The notes below the pieces were generated by a model, which was not told where the DNA came from, did no database searches, and saw only the letters and a list, made by a program, of their open reading frames with translations. Below are positions 7,659 through 16,182 of a stretch of DNA of 33,711 nt, one piece after another; the first letter of the stretch is position 1, and every line of letters begins with the position of its first letter. The position numbers and the translations under genes were made by a program. This stretch comes from Kordiimonas aestuarii (GTDB taxonomy: Bacteria > Pseudomonadota > Alphaproteobacteria > Sphingomonadales > Kordiimonadaceae), in contig NZ_JAOBPP010000005.1 in assembly GCF_025574465.1 (NCBI RefSeq), positions 1-33,711 of the forward strand. Reading direction: 5' to 3'.

Positions 7659-7982
7659 TTTCTTCTCCTCGCTGTTTTTCTTGTTATAACCCGTTTGCCG
7701 GGCCTGCTTTGTTATCTGCTGTCGTGTTATCGCCTTGTGGCGTTTGTTTTATTGTGAGAGCCGGAGGGGCCGGTTGGCATCTTTGGCCCTGTCCCGGCCC
7801 CTGCTCTCTTCCTCGCTGTCGTGACGGGTCTCTCGCGTTTTATTATTTTCTCGCTCTCGTCACTCGGGCTGGTATTTTTTTACCTTATGCCCAACACCAG
7901 CTACTGTTTCCTCGCTGTGCCCTTTTTCTTTTCCGCCGTGCTTGGATTTGGCGTCGTGTCTGTTTGGGCGTTTTATCGTGCC

Positions 7983-8006
7983 GGTGTATTAGTTATGTAT
8001 AACACC
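7983..8006. promoter_or_regulatory. Candidate GntR/YtrA-type operator
   Basis: The arms GGTGTATTAG and GTATAACACC around TTAT form an imperfect palindrome matching at 7 of 10 positions per arm, including the outer GGTGT/ACACC. YtrA-type repressors commonly bind GTGTA/TACAC-like palindromes. On the minus strand TTGCCA (8022-8017) and TATACA (8001-7996) lie 15 bp apart, a possible sub-optimal promoter. It is about 330 bp upstream of the 45-aa ORF, which would imply a long leader. Confidence 0.3.
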
Positions 8007-8152
8007 TAATCGGCATTGGCAAGAGGATTCCGAAAAGAAAATGCCAGTTAATATTTAAGCCATTGATTTAATTAAAAACATTTTTGTCCCGCGTGTCCCG
8101 CGACACCAATTTTGTCACTTTGCGACATTAGACTCAAAAGCTTCTCAGTCGC

Positions 8153-8214
8153 TGTCGCATTACTCAGATGTCGCGTTACTCAGAAAACTGGTGTCGCGTT
8201 ACTCAGAAAACTGG
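8153..8214. repeat. Tandem 23-bp repeats (TGTCGCGTTACTCAG...)
   Basis: Two identical 23-bp units lie head to tail at 8169-8191 and 8192-8214, each starting TGTCGCGTTACTCAG and ending AAAACTGG. They are preceded by a shortened variant (TGTCGCATTACTCAGA) at 8153-8168. A diverged copy of the AGAAAAYTGGACTCTT part recurs near 8299-8316, and GTGTCCCGCGACAC (8093-8106) is a nearby palindrome of the same core. The TG start and several internal copies of a ~20-bp motif resemble multi-repeat termini of IS21-like elements, but no transposase is present. Confidence 0.8.
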
Positions 8215-8683
8215 ACTCTTCTGACTCAGTTTAAAGAAATTACCGTCCCGTAAAATTTTCGGAAACGTTGGCCATGCCAAGCCACTTAAATTCCTTACGC
8301 AGAAAATTGGACTCTTACTCCTGCTTATCGGCCTTCGCCTCGTTGCTGTTTCGGCGCAATGTCGGAAATGAGCGTCGTGCCATTTCTGCTGCTCGATCCG
8401 ATACAATGTTAAAGGGACGCTCATATCAGGTGAGTGAACGGCGGGCGCATCGACTTGTGGCTGCAGACCAAGACGTGAACAGTGCTAGCTTACGCGCTCA
8501 CTTTCAACCCACAGCTGACAATCTCCAGTCGTTCCTGAAGTGATGTACAACGGCTGCCAGACGACAAAGACGACTTCGCAAGGCGAGTTTTATGTATCTG
8601 GCTGTCAAGCAGCAGGCGCCAGAACAGGCGCATATGAGCCCAGAAATTAGTTACCAAAATTCAGGTTTGCCACGTGGTCATCT

Positions 8684-9292
8684 CTATACCGGACGTTTCG
8701 CTGCTATGCCCGCAATCAGCACCTCCACCAGAAAGTGAAATGTGTCCGGCCGCTCAGATATGGCCATGACCTCATGAATTTGGGGGAACCGCTCGACCGG
8801 TACGAGCTCCGGGTTAAGCTGAGGGACCGCATTGGTCTCCCGCGCCACATCCTCGAGACCCAGACCAAATACGACGACGTTGGCAGCACGCATCGCGCAG
8901 AAGGTAGCCTCAATATCAAAGCCGTCCGCTCGGAAAGCGGCGATTGCTGACTCTACGGTTTCCATGGCCTCGTCGCCTTGGGCTAAACCGCGCTGGAATA
9001 CCTGGAACGCGCCTGGATGCCGGCACGCCATTTTCCGAAAAGCTTCTGCATAGCCTCTGATCCAGTCCTGCCATGTGAAGGACCCGACAGGCATATCAGA
9101 GTCCGCAAACATCTTTTTCATCATTTCAATGAAGACAGCGTCCTTGGTGGGGACGTGATTATATAATGAGGTTACGTGCACCTTCAGTCGTTTGGCAATG
9201 CCGCGCAGCGTGACAGCTTCATGTCCTTTCTCATCGGCAATTTCTATGGCGGTATCGATTATCTTTTCTTTGCTCAGTTGCGGTTTGGGCAC
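8684..9292 (-). CDS. TetR/AcrR-family repressor
   Basis: This 202-residue protein has the TetR N-terminal DNA-binding domain (IIDTAIEIADEKGHEAVTLR, then GIAKRLKVHVTSLYNHVPTK, about 11-51) and an all-helical ligand-binding domain of TetR_C type. It starts at GTG with AAGGAG nine bases upstream. It is transcribed divergently from the serine hydrolase gene. The 93-bp gap holds two TACA-N-TGTA sites, so it probably represses itself and the hydrolase. The inducer is unknown. No efflux pump of the classic TetR-partner kind is adjacent, only hydrolases and an FtsX-type permease. Confidence 0.92.
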   Translation of the reverse strand: MPKPQLSKEKIIDTAIEIADEKGHEAVTLRGIAKRLKVHVTSLYNHVPTKDAVFIEMMKKMFADSDMPVGSFTWQDWIRGYAEAFRKMACRHPGAFQVFQRGLAQGDEAMETVESAIAAFRADGFDIEATFCAMRAANVVVFGLGLEDVARETNAVPQLNPELVPVERFPQIHEVMAISERPDTFHFLVEVLIAGIAAKRPV

Positions 9293-9321
9293 CTTTTCGG
9301 GCTCCTTGACTCTTTAAAACA

Positions 9322-9355
9322 TACACTGTAGGTTTCGAAAAAAACATACAGTGTA
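9322..9355. promoter_or_regulatory. Two tandem TetR-type operators
   Basis: TACACTGTA (9322-9330) and TACAGTGTA (9347-9355) are each TACA-N-TGTA palindromes sitting in a longer repeated context (AAACATACA-TGTAGGT). Their centres are 25 bp apart. They are placed symmetrically, about 30 bp from each of the two divergent GTG starts. This fits a repressor binding as two dimers over overlapping divergent promoters. A TATAAG box (9358-9363) is a possible -10 for the hydrolase gene. Confidence 0.65.
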
Positions 9356-9385
9356 GGTATAAGCCTATTCGACAGGGAGAGTGAA

Positions 9386-11374
9386 GTGAAGAAAAGATTC
9401 TGGATAGCTATTCCAATAATGGCTTTCGGGCTTGGCTGGCCGTTGCTGGCGCAGGAAAACCCGACTGAGCCACAGCCGCAGGACGCACAGGCGCAGGCAC
9501 AGCCCGCAGCTTCAGCACCCGACGTGAAGTCGCCCGGCACCCCGCAGCTTGATGCCGCCGACCTTGAAGCCTGGCTTGATGGTTATATGTCCGGTGCGCT
9601 TGAGCAAGGTGATGTGGCGGGCGCTGTGGTCAGCGTGGTGAAGGACGGCAGGCCGCTCTTCGCTAAAGGGTATGGTTACAGGGATGTCGCAAGCAAACTG
9701 CCCATGGATGCGGCGCAAACCCTTGTCAGGATCGGCTCAACCTCAAAGCTGTTTACATGGACAGCCGTGATGCAACTGGTTGAACAGGGCATGCTGGATC
9801 TTGATGCCGATGTGAACACCTATCTCGATTTCACAATCCCCGAACGGGATGGCGGGCCAGTCACCATGAATGACCTGATGACCCACCGGGGCGGTTTTGA
9901 GGAGGGGCTTAAAGAGATACTGATCACGGACCCCGCCAAATTCATTACCACAGAAAAATATCTGAAAGACCACATGAGGCCGCGGATATTCCCCGTAGGG
10001 AAAGTGCCGGCCTATTCAAACTATGGTACAGCGCTCGCGGGCTACATCGTTGAGCGACTTTCCGGAGAGCCCTTCGACGATTATATCGAGCGGCATATTC
10101 TTGGCCCACTTCATATGGAACGCTCTACGTTCCGGCAACCCCTGCCCGAAAAATTCCAGGATAACGTATCGCTTGGTTACATGAGCGCGTCCCAGCCGCC
10201 GCAGGCCTTTGAAATGATCACATCTGCGCCGGCCGGCAGCATGAGCGCCACCGCGGACGACATGGCCAATTTCATGATTGCCCACCTGCAACAGGGCCGG
10301 TTTGGCGACGCACGCATCCTGAAGGCGGAGACAGCCCGACTGATGTACCAGCCCTCAGCACCACACGAACCCGGCTTCACTACCATGGCGCACGGTTTTT
10401 TCAGTGGCCCCATCAACGGCAAACGCCTGATCGGCCACGGGGGCGATACCATCTGGTTTCACACCGACATGAACCTGATCCCGGAAGAAGGTGTTGGCTT
10501 TTTTGTAAGCTTCAACAGCCGGGGCAAAAACGAAGCGGTCTATGGCATGCGTGAGCGCTTCGTTGAGGGCTTCATGGATCGCTATTTCCCCGACAAGGGC
10601 AATGAGCCGCTCCCACCCGCCATCCAGAGCGCCAAGGCAGACGCCCAGGCGCTTGCAGGGAAATATCGGAGCTCCCGCCGCATCGACACCGCGTTCCTCA
10701 AGTTAATATACACGCTGCAGCAAAGCACCGTAATTGCCAACGAGGATGGCACGATCAGCTTCGCCTCCGAGCCTGGCACAAAATACAGGGAGACCGCCCC
10801 AGGCATGTGGCGCGATCCCAATAGCGAAGGTGCGCTTCACGTCTCAACCGTTGACGGCCAACTCACTATTACCAACAGCAAGAACCCGGTCTCTGATATG
10901 CAGAGGGTTCCTTTGGCAGAGAGTGCAGGCCTGAACAGCTTCATACTCTTTGGGTCCATCGCCGTGATCTTACTGGCCCTTGTCGCCTGGCCGCTTAGTT
11001 GGTGGTGCCGCCGGCTTTACGGCCAGACACTCGGCCTCACAGGGAGAGATTTGGTTGCGTACCGGCTTTCCCGTCTGCTGATGGTTGGCGATATGATCTA
11101 TCTCCTTGGCTGGTATATGGCGCTGCAGCCGCTCTTTCAGATGCAGTTTGACGGTTTTGGCACGGCGCTTGATCCTTTGCTGTTCACGCTTCAGGCTGGC
11201 GCTCTTGTGCCCCTCATTGGCGTGGGCGCGGGCCTCTGGAACGCGTGGCTGACCGTCCGGTCCGACCGGCATGTCATGGCCAAGGCCGGTAGCGTGCTGT
11301 TTGCTGCTGCCCTGTGCGGTGTGGCCTGGGTTGCCTTTATCGGCGGCCTCATGAGCTTCACTCTGGAATACTAA
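9386..11374 (+). CDS. Class C beta-lactamase-like serine hydrolase with C-terminal membrane domain
   Basis: This 662-residue protein starts with a signal peptide (about 1-22, ending PLLAQ) and a Gln/Pro/Ala-rich linker. The beta-lactamase/esterase domain (about 57-410) follows, with nucleophile motif S118-T-S-K121, Y210-S-N212 and H351-G-G. After a beta-rich region (about 420-510) come four hydrophobic segments, near 515-538, 555-580, 595-620 and 628-660. The hydrolase should therefore act on the outer face of the inner membrane. Such proteins cleave peptides, esters or cell-wall-related amide bonds, and the substrate cannot be predicted. The GTG start with GGGAGAG upstream is the first good start. 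The operators at 9322-9355 imply TetR control. Confidence 0.88.
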   Translation: MKKRFWIAIPIMAFGLGWPLLAQENPTEPQPQDAQAQAQPAASAPDVKSPGTPQLDAADLEAWLDGYMSGALEQGDVAGAVVSVVKDGRPLFAKGYGYRDVASKLPMDAAQTLVRIGSTSKLFTWTAVMQLVEQGMLDLDADVNTYLDFTIPERDGGPVTMNDLMTHRGGFEEGLKEILITDPAKFITTEKYLKDHMRPRIFPVGKVPAYSNYGTALAGYIVERLSGEPFDDYIERHILGPLHMERSTFRQPLPEKFQDNVSLGYMSASQPPQAFEMITSAPAGSMSATADDMANFMIAHLQQGRFGDARILKAETARLMYQPSAPHEPGFTTMAHGFFSGPINGKRLIGHGGDTIWFHTDMNLIPEEGVGFFVSFNSRGKNEAVYGMRERFVEGFMDRYFPDKGNEPLPPAIQSAKADAQALAGKYRSSRRIDTAFLKLIYTLQQSTVIANEDGTISFASEPGTKYRETAPGMWRDPNSEGALHVSTVDGQLTITNSKNPVSDMQRVPLAESAGLNSFILFGSIAVILLALVAWPLSWWCRRLYGQTLGLTGRDLVAYRLSRLLMVGDMIYLLGWYMALQPLFQMQFDGFGTALDPLLFTLQAGALVPLIGVGAGLWNAWLTVRSDRHVMAKAGSVLFAAALCGVAWVAFIGGLMSFTLEY

Positions 11375-11380
11375 ACCTGC

Positions 11381-11446
11381 GCCGGGCGTGATCGCCCGGC
11401 TGTGACCTCATGCATGTGTCGCCCCGGCCCTGATTGTCAGGCCCGG
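11381..11446 (+). other. Two consecutive GC hairpins between hydrolase and permease genes
   Basis: GCCGGGCG (11381-11388), TGAT and CGCCCGGC (11393-11400) form a perfect 8-bp stem seven nucleotides after the stop codon. A second near-perfect stem CCGGCCCTGA/TCAGGCCCGG with loop TTG lies at 11424-11446. Neither has a T-run, so they may stabilise an mRNA end or mark partial termination before the permease gene. Confidence 0.5.
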
Positions 11447-11511
11447 TGGCGCGCATTGCGCTTACAGGCCCTGTAGTGTACCGGCGCAATACCCATCGGG
11501 AAGGGTAGTCA

Positions 11512-13992
11512 ATGTTCAGGAACTACATGAAGATCGCGATCAGAAACCTGATCCGGAACAAATTATACAGTGCAATAAATACCATCGGCCTCGCCACCGG
11601 TTTTGCCGCGTGCATCCTTATTATGCTTTATGTGCGGCATGAGCTTTCCTACGATAAATTCTGGGACAAGGCGGAGCGAATTGGCCGGATAAATACAACG
11701 GTTCTGTTGCCCGGCCGCGCGCCTTATGAAGCTGCTTCCGCATCCACCCCGATGAAGGAGATTATTGAAACCTACTTCCCCGACAGGATAGTTCGAGCCA
11801 CCCGGTTCATCCCGGTGCACCCCGTCGTGATCCGTGATGGCGAAGCCTTTGCAGAGGACATCCACCTGACAGACCCCGAGACTGCACAGATGTTTGACAT
11901 ACCTGTGCTTCGCGGGGATATGCAGGCAACGCTGAACGACAAGGCCAGCCTTGCGATCAGCGAAACAATGGCAGAAAAGTATTTCGGGAACACCGATCCA
12001 ATCGGACAGGTACTACGCATCAAACTGTCGGAAATTGACAAGGACTACCGCATAGGGGCAGTTTTCAGGGACCTGCCGGACAATACAGCGCTCGCCATCA
12101 ACGGCCTCGCGAAGTTCGACCTGACCGATTTTCCGCAAACCCGAGGCTTCTACGACACGTGGGGAAACCTTGGCGAACATCAGGTATATATCGAGGCGAT
12201 CAGTGCAAATGATTTTAAAACCATCAGCGACCGCCTGCCAGACCTGGTCAACACCCATGTGGTCGGGCTTGATTCACTGAAGTCGGGACCCGAGGCCGAG
12301 GTCTCAGATTTTTATATTCAGAGCGTACAGCCCATCACCGATATCCACTTGAACCCTGTCGGGATCGGCGAGATGAAACCCGCGGGTGATATCGACGCCG
12401 TGCGCATACTTGTGGGTATTGCCCTTGCGGTTCTCCTTATAGCCTGCATCAATTTTATCAACCTTGTGACCGCCAAGTCGGCCCAGCGGGCCCGTGAGGT
12501 TGTGCTGCGGAAAGTGCTGGGGGCAAACCGTTCACAAGTGGTTACCCAATTCGCGGGTGAGACGATTTTGCTGGCTGGGCTCGGTCTACTGTTCGGCCTC
12601 TTGTTCGTGGAGGTTTCCCTGCCCAGCTTCAACCGCTTCCTGAACCTTGACCTCACGCTTGCCTACAGCGACAGCACAACACTTATGCTGATCGCGGGCT
12701 TACTGCTCACGACCGGTTTGATCGCCGGCGTGTATCCCGCCCTCATTGTCTCAGGCTTCAAGCCCGCACAGCTACTGCGCGCCAACCGTTCGACCGAGGG
12801 AAGCGGGTCGCGCCTGTTGCGCAGCGCGCTTGTTGTCCTTCAATTCACAATATCCACCGCGCTTATCGTGGCAACAGCCACTGTTTATATGCAAACATGG
12901 TTTGCCACTAACAAAGACCCAGGATACAGCAAGGACAACGTACTGGTGCTCAACAACACAGGGAACGAAAAGATTGCTGGCAGCCGGGAAGCGCTGAAGC
13001 AAGCGGTCCTCAAGGTACCGGGCGTCAGCGCCGCCGGCTATACGGACTATAGCCCGATTGACATCCATGAAAGGCTTAGCCCCTTCCAGCTCATTGGTGC
13101 CAAATCCGACCAGACGGTGCTGATCAGTACGCAGTCGGTCGATCATGACTATCTCGACACATACAAGATCCCTATGCTCGCAGGGCGGTTCTACAGCCGG
13201 GACTTTCCGTCTGACGGTATGCCGGCAGAGGGGGCCCTAGGGTCCGTTGTCATGAATGAAACAAGTGCACGCAAGCTGGGTTTCGCAGCGCCGCAAGAAG
13301 CGATTGGCCAGCGTGTCACTGCCGTAACAGGCGTGAATGCGGAAGGGCCGGTATACGGCGAGCTTGAGATTATTGGCGTCACGCCCGATTTCCATTTCCA
13401 ATCACCTAAAAGGGCTATCCGGGCTGAGGTCTATTTGCTCGCACCCGCGCGCTACAACACGCTCGCCGTAAAATATGACGGCGCGGCACAAGCCGTTGTC
13501 TCGCGGATGGAAACCGTCTGGAGATCCTTCAGTCGGGAAGTGCCATTCCAGTATGAATTTGTCGAGGATACGATTGCGGCAGAGTTCGAGCGGGAAAGCA
13601 CCATATCCAGGGTGCTGGCAATCTTCTCCCTCATTACAGTGGTTATCGCCTGCCTTGGCTTATATGGCCTTGCTGCCTTTACGGCGGAGCGACGCACAAG
13701 GGAGATCGGCATTCGCAAGGTTATGGGCGCGCGGGTGTTCGATATTGTGCGTCTTCTTGTCTGGCAATTTTCTAAACCGGTCCTGATAGCTAACCTGCTT
13801 GCATGGCCCCTTGCTGTTTGGGCCATGTCTCGCTGGCTGGAGACCTTTCCCTATCGGATCGAGACCTGGTTCCTATGGCTTTTCTGCCTTGGGGCCGGGG
13901 CCCTTTCTCTCGCAATTGCCTGGGCCACAGTGTGCATACAATCCACAAGGGTGGCCCGCACCAATCCGATCAAGGCGTTACGTTATGAATGA
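11512..13992 (+). CDS. FtsX-like (MacB-type) ABC transporter permease, full-length double-domain
   Basis: This 826-residue protein has the architecture of large FtsX/MacB-like permeases. A first membrane helix (about 18-40) after the signature MKIAIRNLIRNKLYSAINTI is followed by a periplasmic MacB-PCD-like domain (about 50-295). Three helices (about 300-445) then carry REVVLRKVLGANR. A fourth helix and a second periplasmic domain follow (about 450-690), then three C-terminal helices with REIGIRKVMGARV and the terminal TNPIKALRYE. AAGGG precedes the ATG. These permeases work by mechanotransmission with a LolD/MacB-type ATPase, and none is encoded nearby, so the partner must lie elsewhere. The N-terminal style resembles permeases abundant in Bacteroidetes. 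The export substrate is unknown. Confidence 0.9.
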   Translation: MFRNYMKIAIRNLIRNKLYSAINTIGLATGFAACILIMLYVRHELSYDKFWDKAERIGRINTTVLLPGRAPYEAASASTPMKEIIETYFPDRIVRATRFIPVHPVVIRDGEAFAEDIHLTDPETAQMFDIPVLRGDMQATLNDKASLAISETMAEKYFGNTDPIGQVLRIKLSEIDKDYRIGAVFRDLPDNTALAINGLAKFDLTDFPQTRGFYDTWGNLGEHQVYIEAISANDFKTISDRLPDLVNTHVVGLDSLKSGPEAEVSDFYIQSVQPITDIHLNPVGIGEMKPAGDIDAVRILVGIALAVLLIACINFINLVTAKSAQRAREVVLRKVLGANRSQVVTQFAGETILLAGLGLLFGLLFVEVSLPSFNRFLNLDLTLAYSDSTTLMLIAGLLLTTGLIAGVYPALIVSGFKPAQLLRANRSTEGSGSRLLRSALVVLQFTISTALIVATATVYMQTWFATNKDPGYSKDNVLVLNNTGNEKIAGSREALKQAVLKVPGVSAAGYTDYSPIDIHERLSPFQLIGAKSDQTVLISTQSVDHDYLDTYKIPMLAGRFYSRDFPSDGMPAEGALGSVVMNETSARKLGFAAPQEAIGQRVTAVTGVNAEGPVYGELEIIGVTPDFHFQSPKRAIRAEVYLLAPARYNTLAVKYDGAAQAVVSRMETVWRSFSREVPFQYEFVEDTIAAEFERESTISRVLAIFSLITVVIACLGLYGLAAFTAERRTREIGIRKVMGARVFDIVRLLVWQFSKPVLIANLLAWPLAVWAMSRWLETFPYRIETWFLWLFCLGAGALSLAIAWATVCIQSTRVARTNPIKALRYE

Positions 13993-14199
13993 TGCTGGCA
14001 GTTTGCGGGACTATTTTCTCATCAAACGCCTGTGTTATCGGCCTGCCAGTCGCAGCCACCTTGGCTGAGGCAAACAAATGGAAGGCCATGTTTACGCCGG
14101 AAAACCTGTATGGTGCATTCGGCTACACCAGTATAAATTTTATCGGACAAAGCAGATATGCTGCGTTCACCCGTTTTCTGCCTAAAGGGAGGCCTATCC

Positions 14200-15675
14200 A
14201 TGAAAAAAATTGTCTGTCTGGCACTGGCTATTGCCGCGACGCCCGCCACCACATTTGCTGGTGACTTACCAGAAGGCTTTGATGCCGCTGTCACAACCGC
14301 GATGGAGAAATGGCACGCGCCAGGCCTTGGTCTCGCCATCGTCAAGGACGGGGAAGTGTTGCTCAGCCGTGGTTACGGCATCAAATCGGTTCTCACCAAT
14401 AATCAAGTTGATGAGCACACGCTCTTTCAGGCGGGCTCCACTACCAAAGCTTTTGCCTCCATGGCACTTGCGATGCTGGTGGATGACGGCAAAGTCAAGT
14501 GGGATGACCCGGTAATTAAACACGTCCCGGAGCTGGACCTGAATGAAGACTATGTGGAAAATAACATGACGATCCGCGATGTTCTGAGTCACCGCAGCGG
14601 CGTCTCCCAGCTCAGCAACATCAACGTGTTCGTCAGCAAGAGCTTGCCTGCATCATGGGAGATGCTGCCAAACAACCCGCAGCAAACCAGTTTTCGCCAA
14701 GCGTGGGACTATAACAACACCATTTTTGCCCTCTCGGGCCTTGTGGTTGAAAAGGTCTCAGGCAAACCCTTTCATGAATTCGTCAAGGAGCGCATCCTCG
14801 ACCCGCTCGGGATGACGGAAACCCTGCTACTGGACGCTGACGTGAAAGCGCGCAAAAACCGCGCAGAAGCCCACCAGTATATTGACGGAAAATTCTACCA
14901 GATTGAATACCCTTATATCGAATTCAGCCAGTCTGCCGGCATGATCAATTCAACGCCCTCAGACATGGCTAAATGGGTACGTTTCCTTGCAAACGGCGGC
15001 ACAATTGGCGATAAGCGACTGGTATCAGAGGCTGCGATGAAAGAGATGTTTGCACCGCAGATATTGATGGACCCAAAGACGATCTATCCTGCCGCGGCAA
15101 CGCTTGATCATTCCTACTTCTCGTACGGGCTTGCGTGGTTTGTCTACGACTACAAGGGCGAAAAAATTGTGATGCACACTGGCAGTATTGACGGCATGTC
15201 CGCTATCAATGCCATCGTTCCTGGCAAAAAGGCTGGCGTGTATGCCTTCATCAACGCGGACCACATCGAGTACCGCCATGCCATGATGTATACGGTGCTG
15301 GATATCCTCCTCGACAATCCTGCCGAAGATTGGTCCGAAAAACTTTATGCCGTTTATCATAGCAAGGATAAGCAGCAGGAGAAAGCATGCCTAGCATTCT
15401 CTGATGCTGCGCTCACGGACCTGCCCGGCGATTATACGTTGCCAGGTCTCTTTCCGCTGTCGATCGCAAAAGCGGATGGGGGTTTCATGGCTACCCTTGG
15501 GGTCAACACATCAAAAATCAGTGTCACCAGCGACGGCTGCCTGAAGGTTCACGATTCGGATAACCCGGAACTGCCAAGCTCGGACTATCTTCAGCCTGTT
15601 CTAAGCAGCGATGGCACTTTGACCCAGGTTAAGTTCAGCGGCCTACCTTTTACAAAAAAGGCACCTGCTGAATAA
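14200..15675 (+). CDS. Secreted class C beta-lactamase-like serine hydrolase
   Basis: This 491-residue protein has a signal peptide MKKIVCLALAIAATPATTFA (residues 1-20). The catalytic domain (about 25-360) carries S80-T-T-K83, Y171-N-N173 and H326-T-G328. A C-terminal beta domain (about 395-490, containing DLPGDYTLPG) is like the lipocalin-like extensions in this family. It lacks the membrane segments of its upstream relative, so it should be periplasmic or secreted. An in-frame start 14 codons upstream (14158) lacks signal-peptide logic. The ATG at 14200 has AAAGGGAGG upstream and gives a clean signal sequence. It follows the permease gene by about 207 bp and may have its own promoter. The substrate is unknown (peptide or ester hydrolase). 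Confidence 0.9.
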   Translation: MKKIVCLALAIAATPATTFAGDLPEGFDAAVTTAMEKWHAPGLGLAIVKDGEVLLSRGYGIKSVLTNNQVDEHTLFQAGSTTKAFASMALAMLVDDGKVKWDDPVIKHVPELDLNEDYVENNMTIRDVLSHRSGVSQLSNINVFVSKSLPASWEMLPNNPQQTSFRQAWDYNNTIFALSGLVVEKVSGKPFHEFVKERILDPLGMTETLLLDADVKARKNRAEAHQYIDGKFYQIEYPYIEFSQSAGMINSTPSDMAKWVRFLANGGTIGDKRLVSEAAMKEMFAPQILMDPKTIYPAAATLDHSYFSYGLAWFVYDYKGEKIVMHTGSIDGMSAINAIVPGKKAGVYAFINADHIEYRHAMMYTVLDILLDNPAEDWSEKLYAVYHSKDKQQEKACLAFSDAALTDLPGDYTLPGLFPLSIAKADGGFMATLGVNTSKISVTSDGCLKVHDSDNPELPSSDYLQPVLSSDGTLTQVKFSGLPFTKKAPAE

Positions 15676-16182
15676 CAATACCCACCCTGCAGTCAGCATC
15701 ACTATTGTGCGTTTGCGAAAGGGATGAAAAGCTGTATCGCATTGGATCTATTCCGGTGTAACGCCCTTCTGAAGTGGCAGCTTTCGGCCCGAGGGCGTCT
15801 TCTCAGGGCCGTGAACGAGCTTGGATTCCCGTTTCCAGCCTTGGCTCGCCAGAAAAACTGAAAAGAGAGAAAGCGGCGCTAATTCTGTCCATAAATTTTC
15901 AGACATTTTTAGTGCCGTTTTTCGCAACGTAACTGTCGCTCCCAGTGCGTCGAACATACAACCCGTTTGTCGCAGCTACATCATCTACTAGTCAGATCGG
16001 ACGGTATTAATGGTGCGGAAAAACACGCGGCGGTCGCCTGCCGGCCCCACCTCAGGTGCGCGAAATCAATTCAGGATAACTGGAAGGTTGAGCAATCCAA
16101 CCAAGGAATGTATGTTTCAGAGGGTGGTGGCGTCATAATTAGGGCGGGCTGCATGGCCCGCATGTCCATCTAGGGGAGCGAG
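15676..16182. other. 507-bp gene-free region upstream of the first response regulator
   Basis: No credible gene is seen. A minus-strand frame of 69 codons (15748-15957) has no ribosome-binding site and reads like repeat-derived sequence (SQGWKRES, PSGRKLPLQK). Nearer the regulator gene, GCGGGC (16144-16149), a 6-nt loop and GCCCGC (16156-16161) form a hairpin that ends ten bases before the GGGGAGCGAG ribosome-binding region, so it may influence translation. Confidence 0.5.

Larger units (their letters stand above)
7659..8683. other. Intergenic region of about 1 kb without a credible gene
   Basis: The left half (7659-8010) would be the leader of the GntR operon on the minus strand. It is pyrimidine-rich on the plus strand and contains CCTCGCTGT three times (7667, 7811 and 7910). 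A GTG-initiated plus-strand frame (7821-8009) would give 62 hydrophobic residues but has no ribosome-binding site. The right half (8010-8683) is AT-rich at first, then holds TGTCGC repeats (8093-8214) and a related GCAGAAAATTGGACTCTTAC copy near 8299. A minus-strand frame of 73 codons at 8203-8424 (reading HDAHFRHCAETATRRRPISR inside) looks like repeat-derived sequence, not a gene. Confidence 0.6.

Noticed and set aside
7821..8009. A 62-codon hydrophobic plus-strand frame starting at GTG
   Set aside because: There is no ribosome-binding site, and the hydrophobicity follows from the T-rich strand. It also overlaps the likely leader of the opposite operon.
8203..8424. A 73-codon minus-strand frame
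   Set aside because: It begins without a clear ribosome-binding site and runs into the tandem repeats; it reads like repeat-derived sequence.
13989..14264. Short plus-strand frames between the permease and the second hydrolase
   Set aside because: They overlap the hydrolase signal peptide in another frame and show no protein features.
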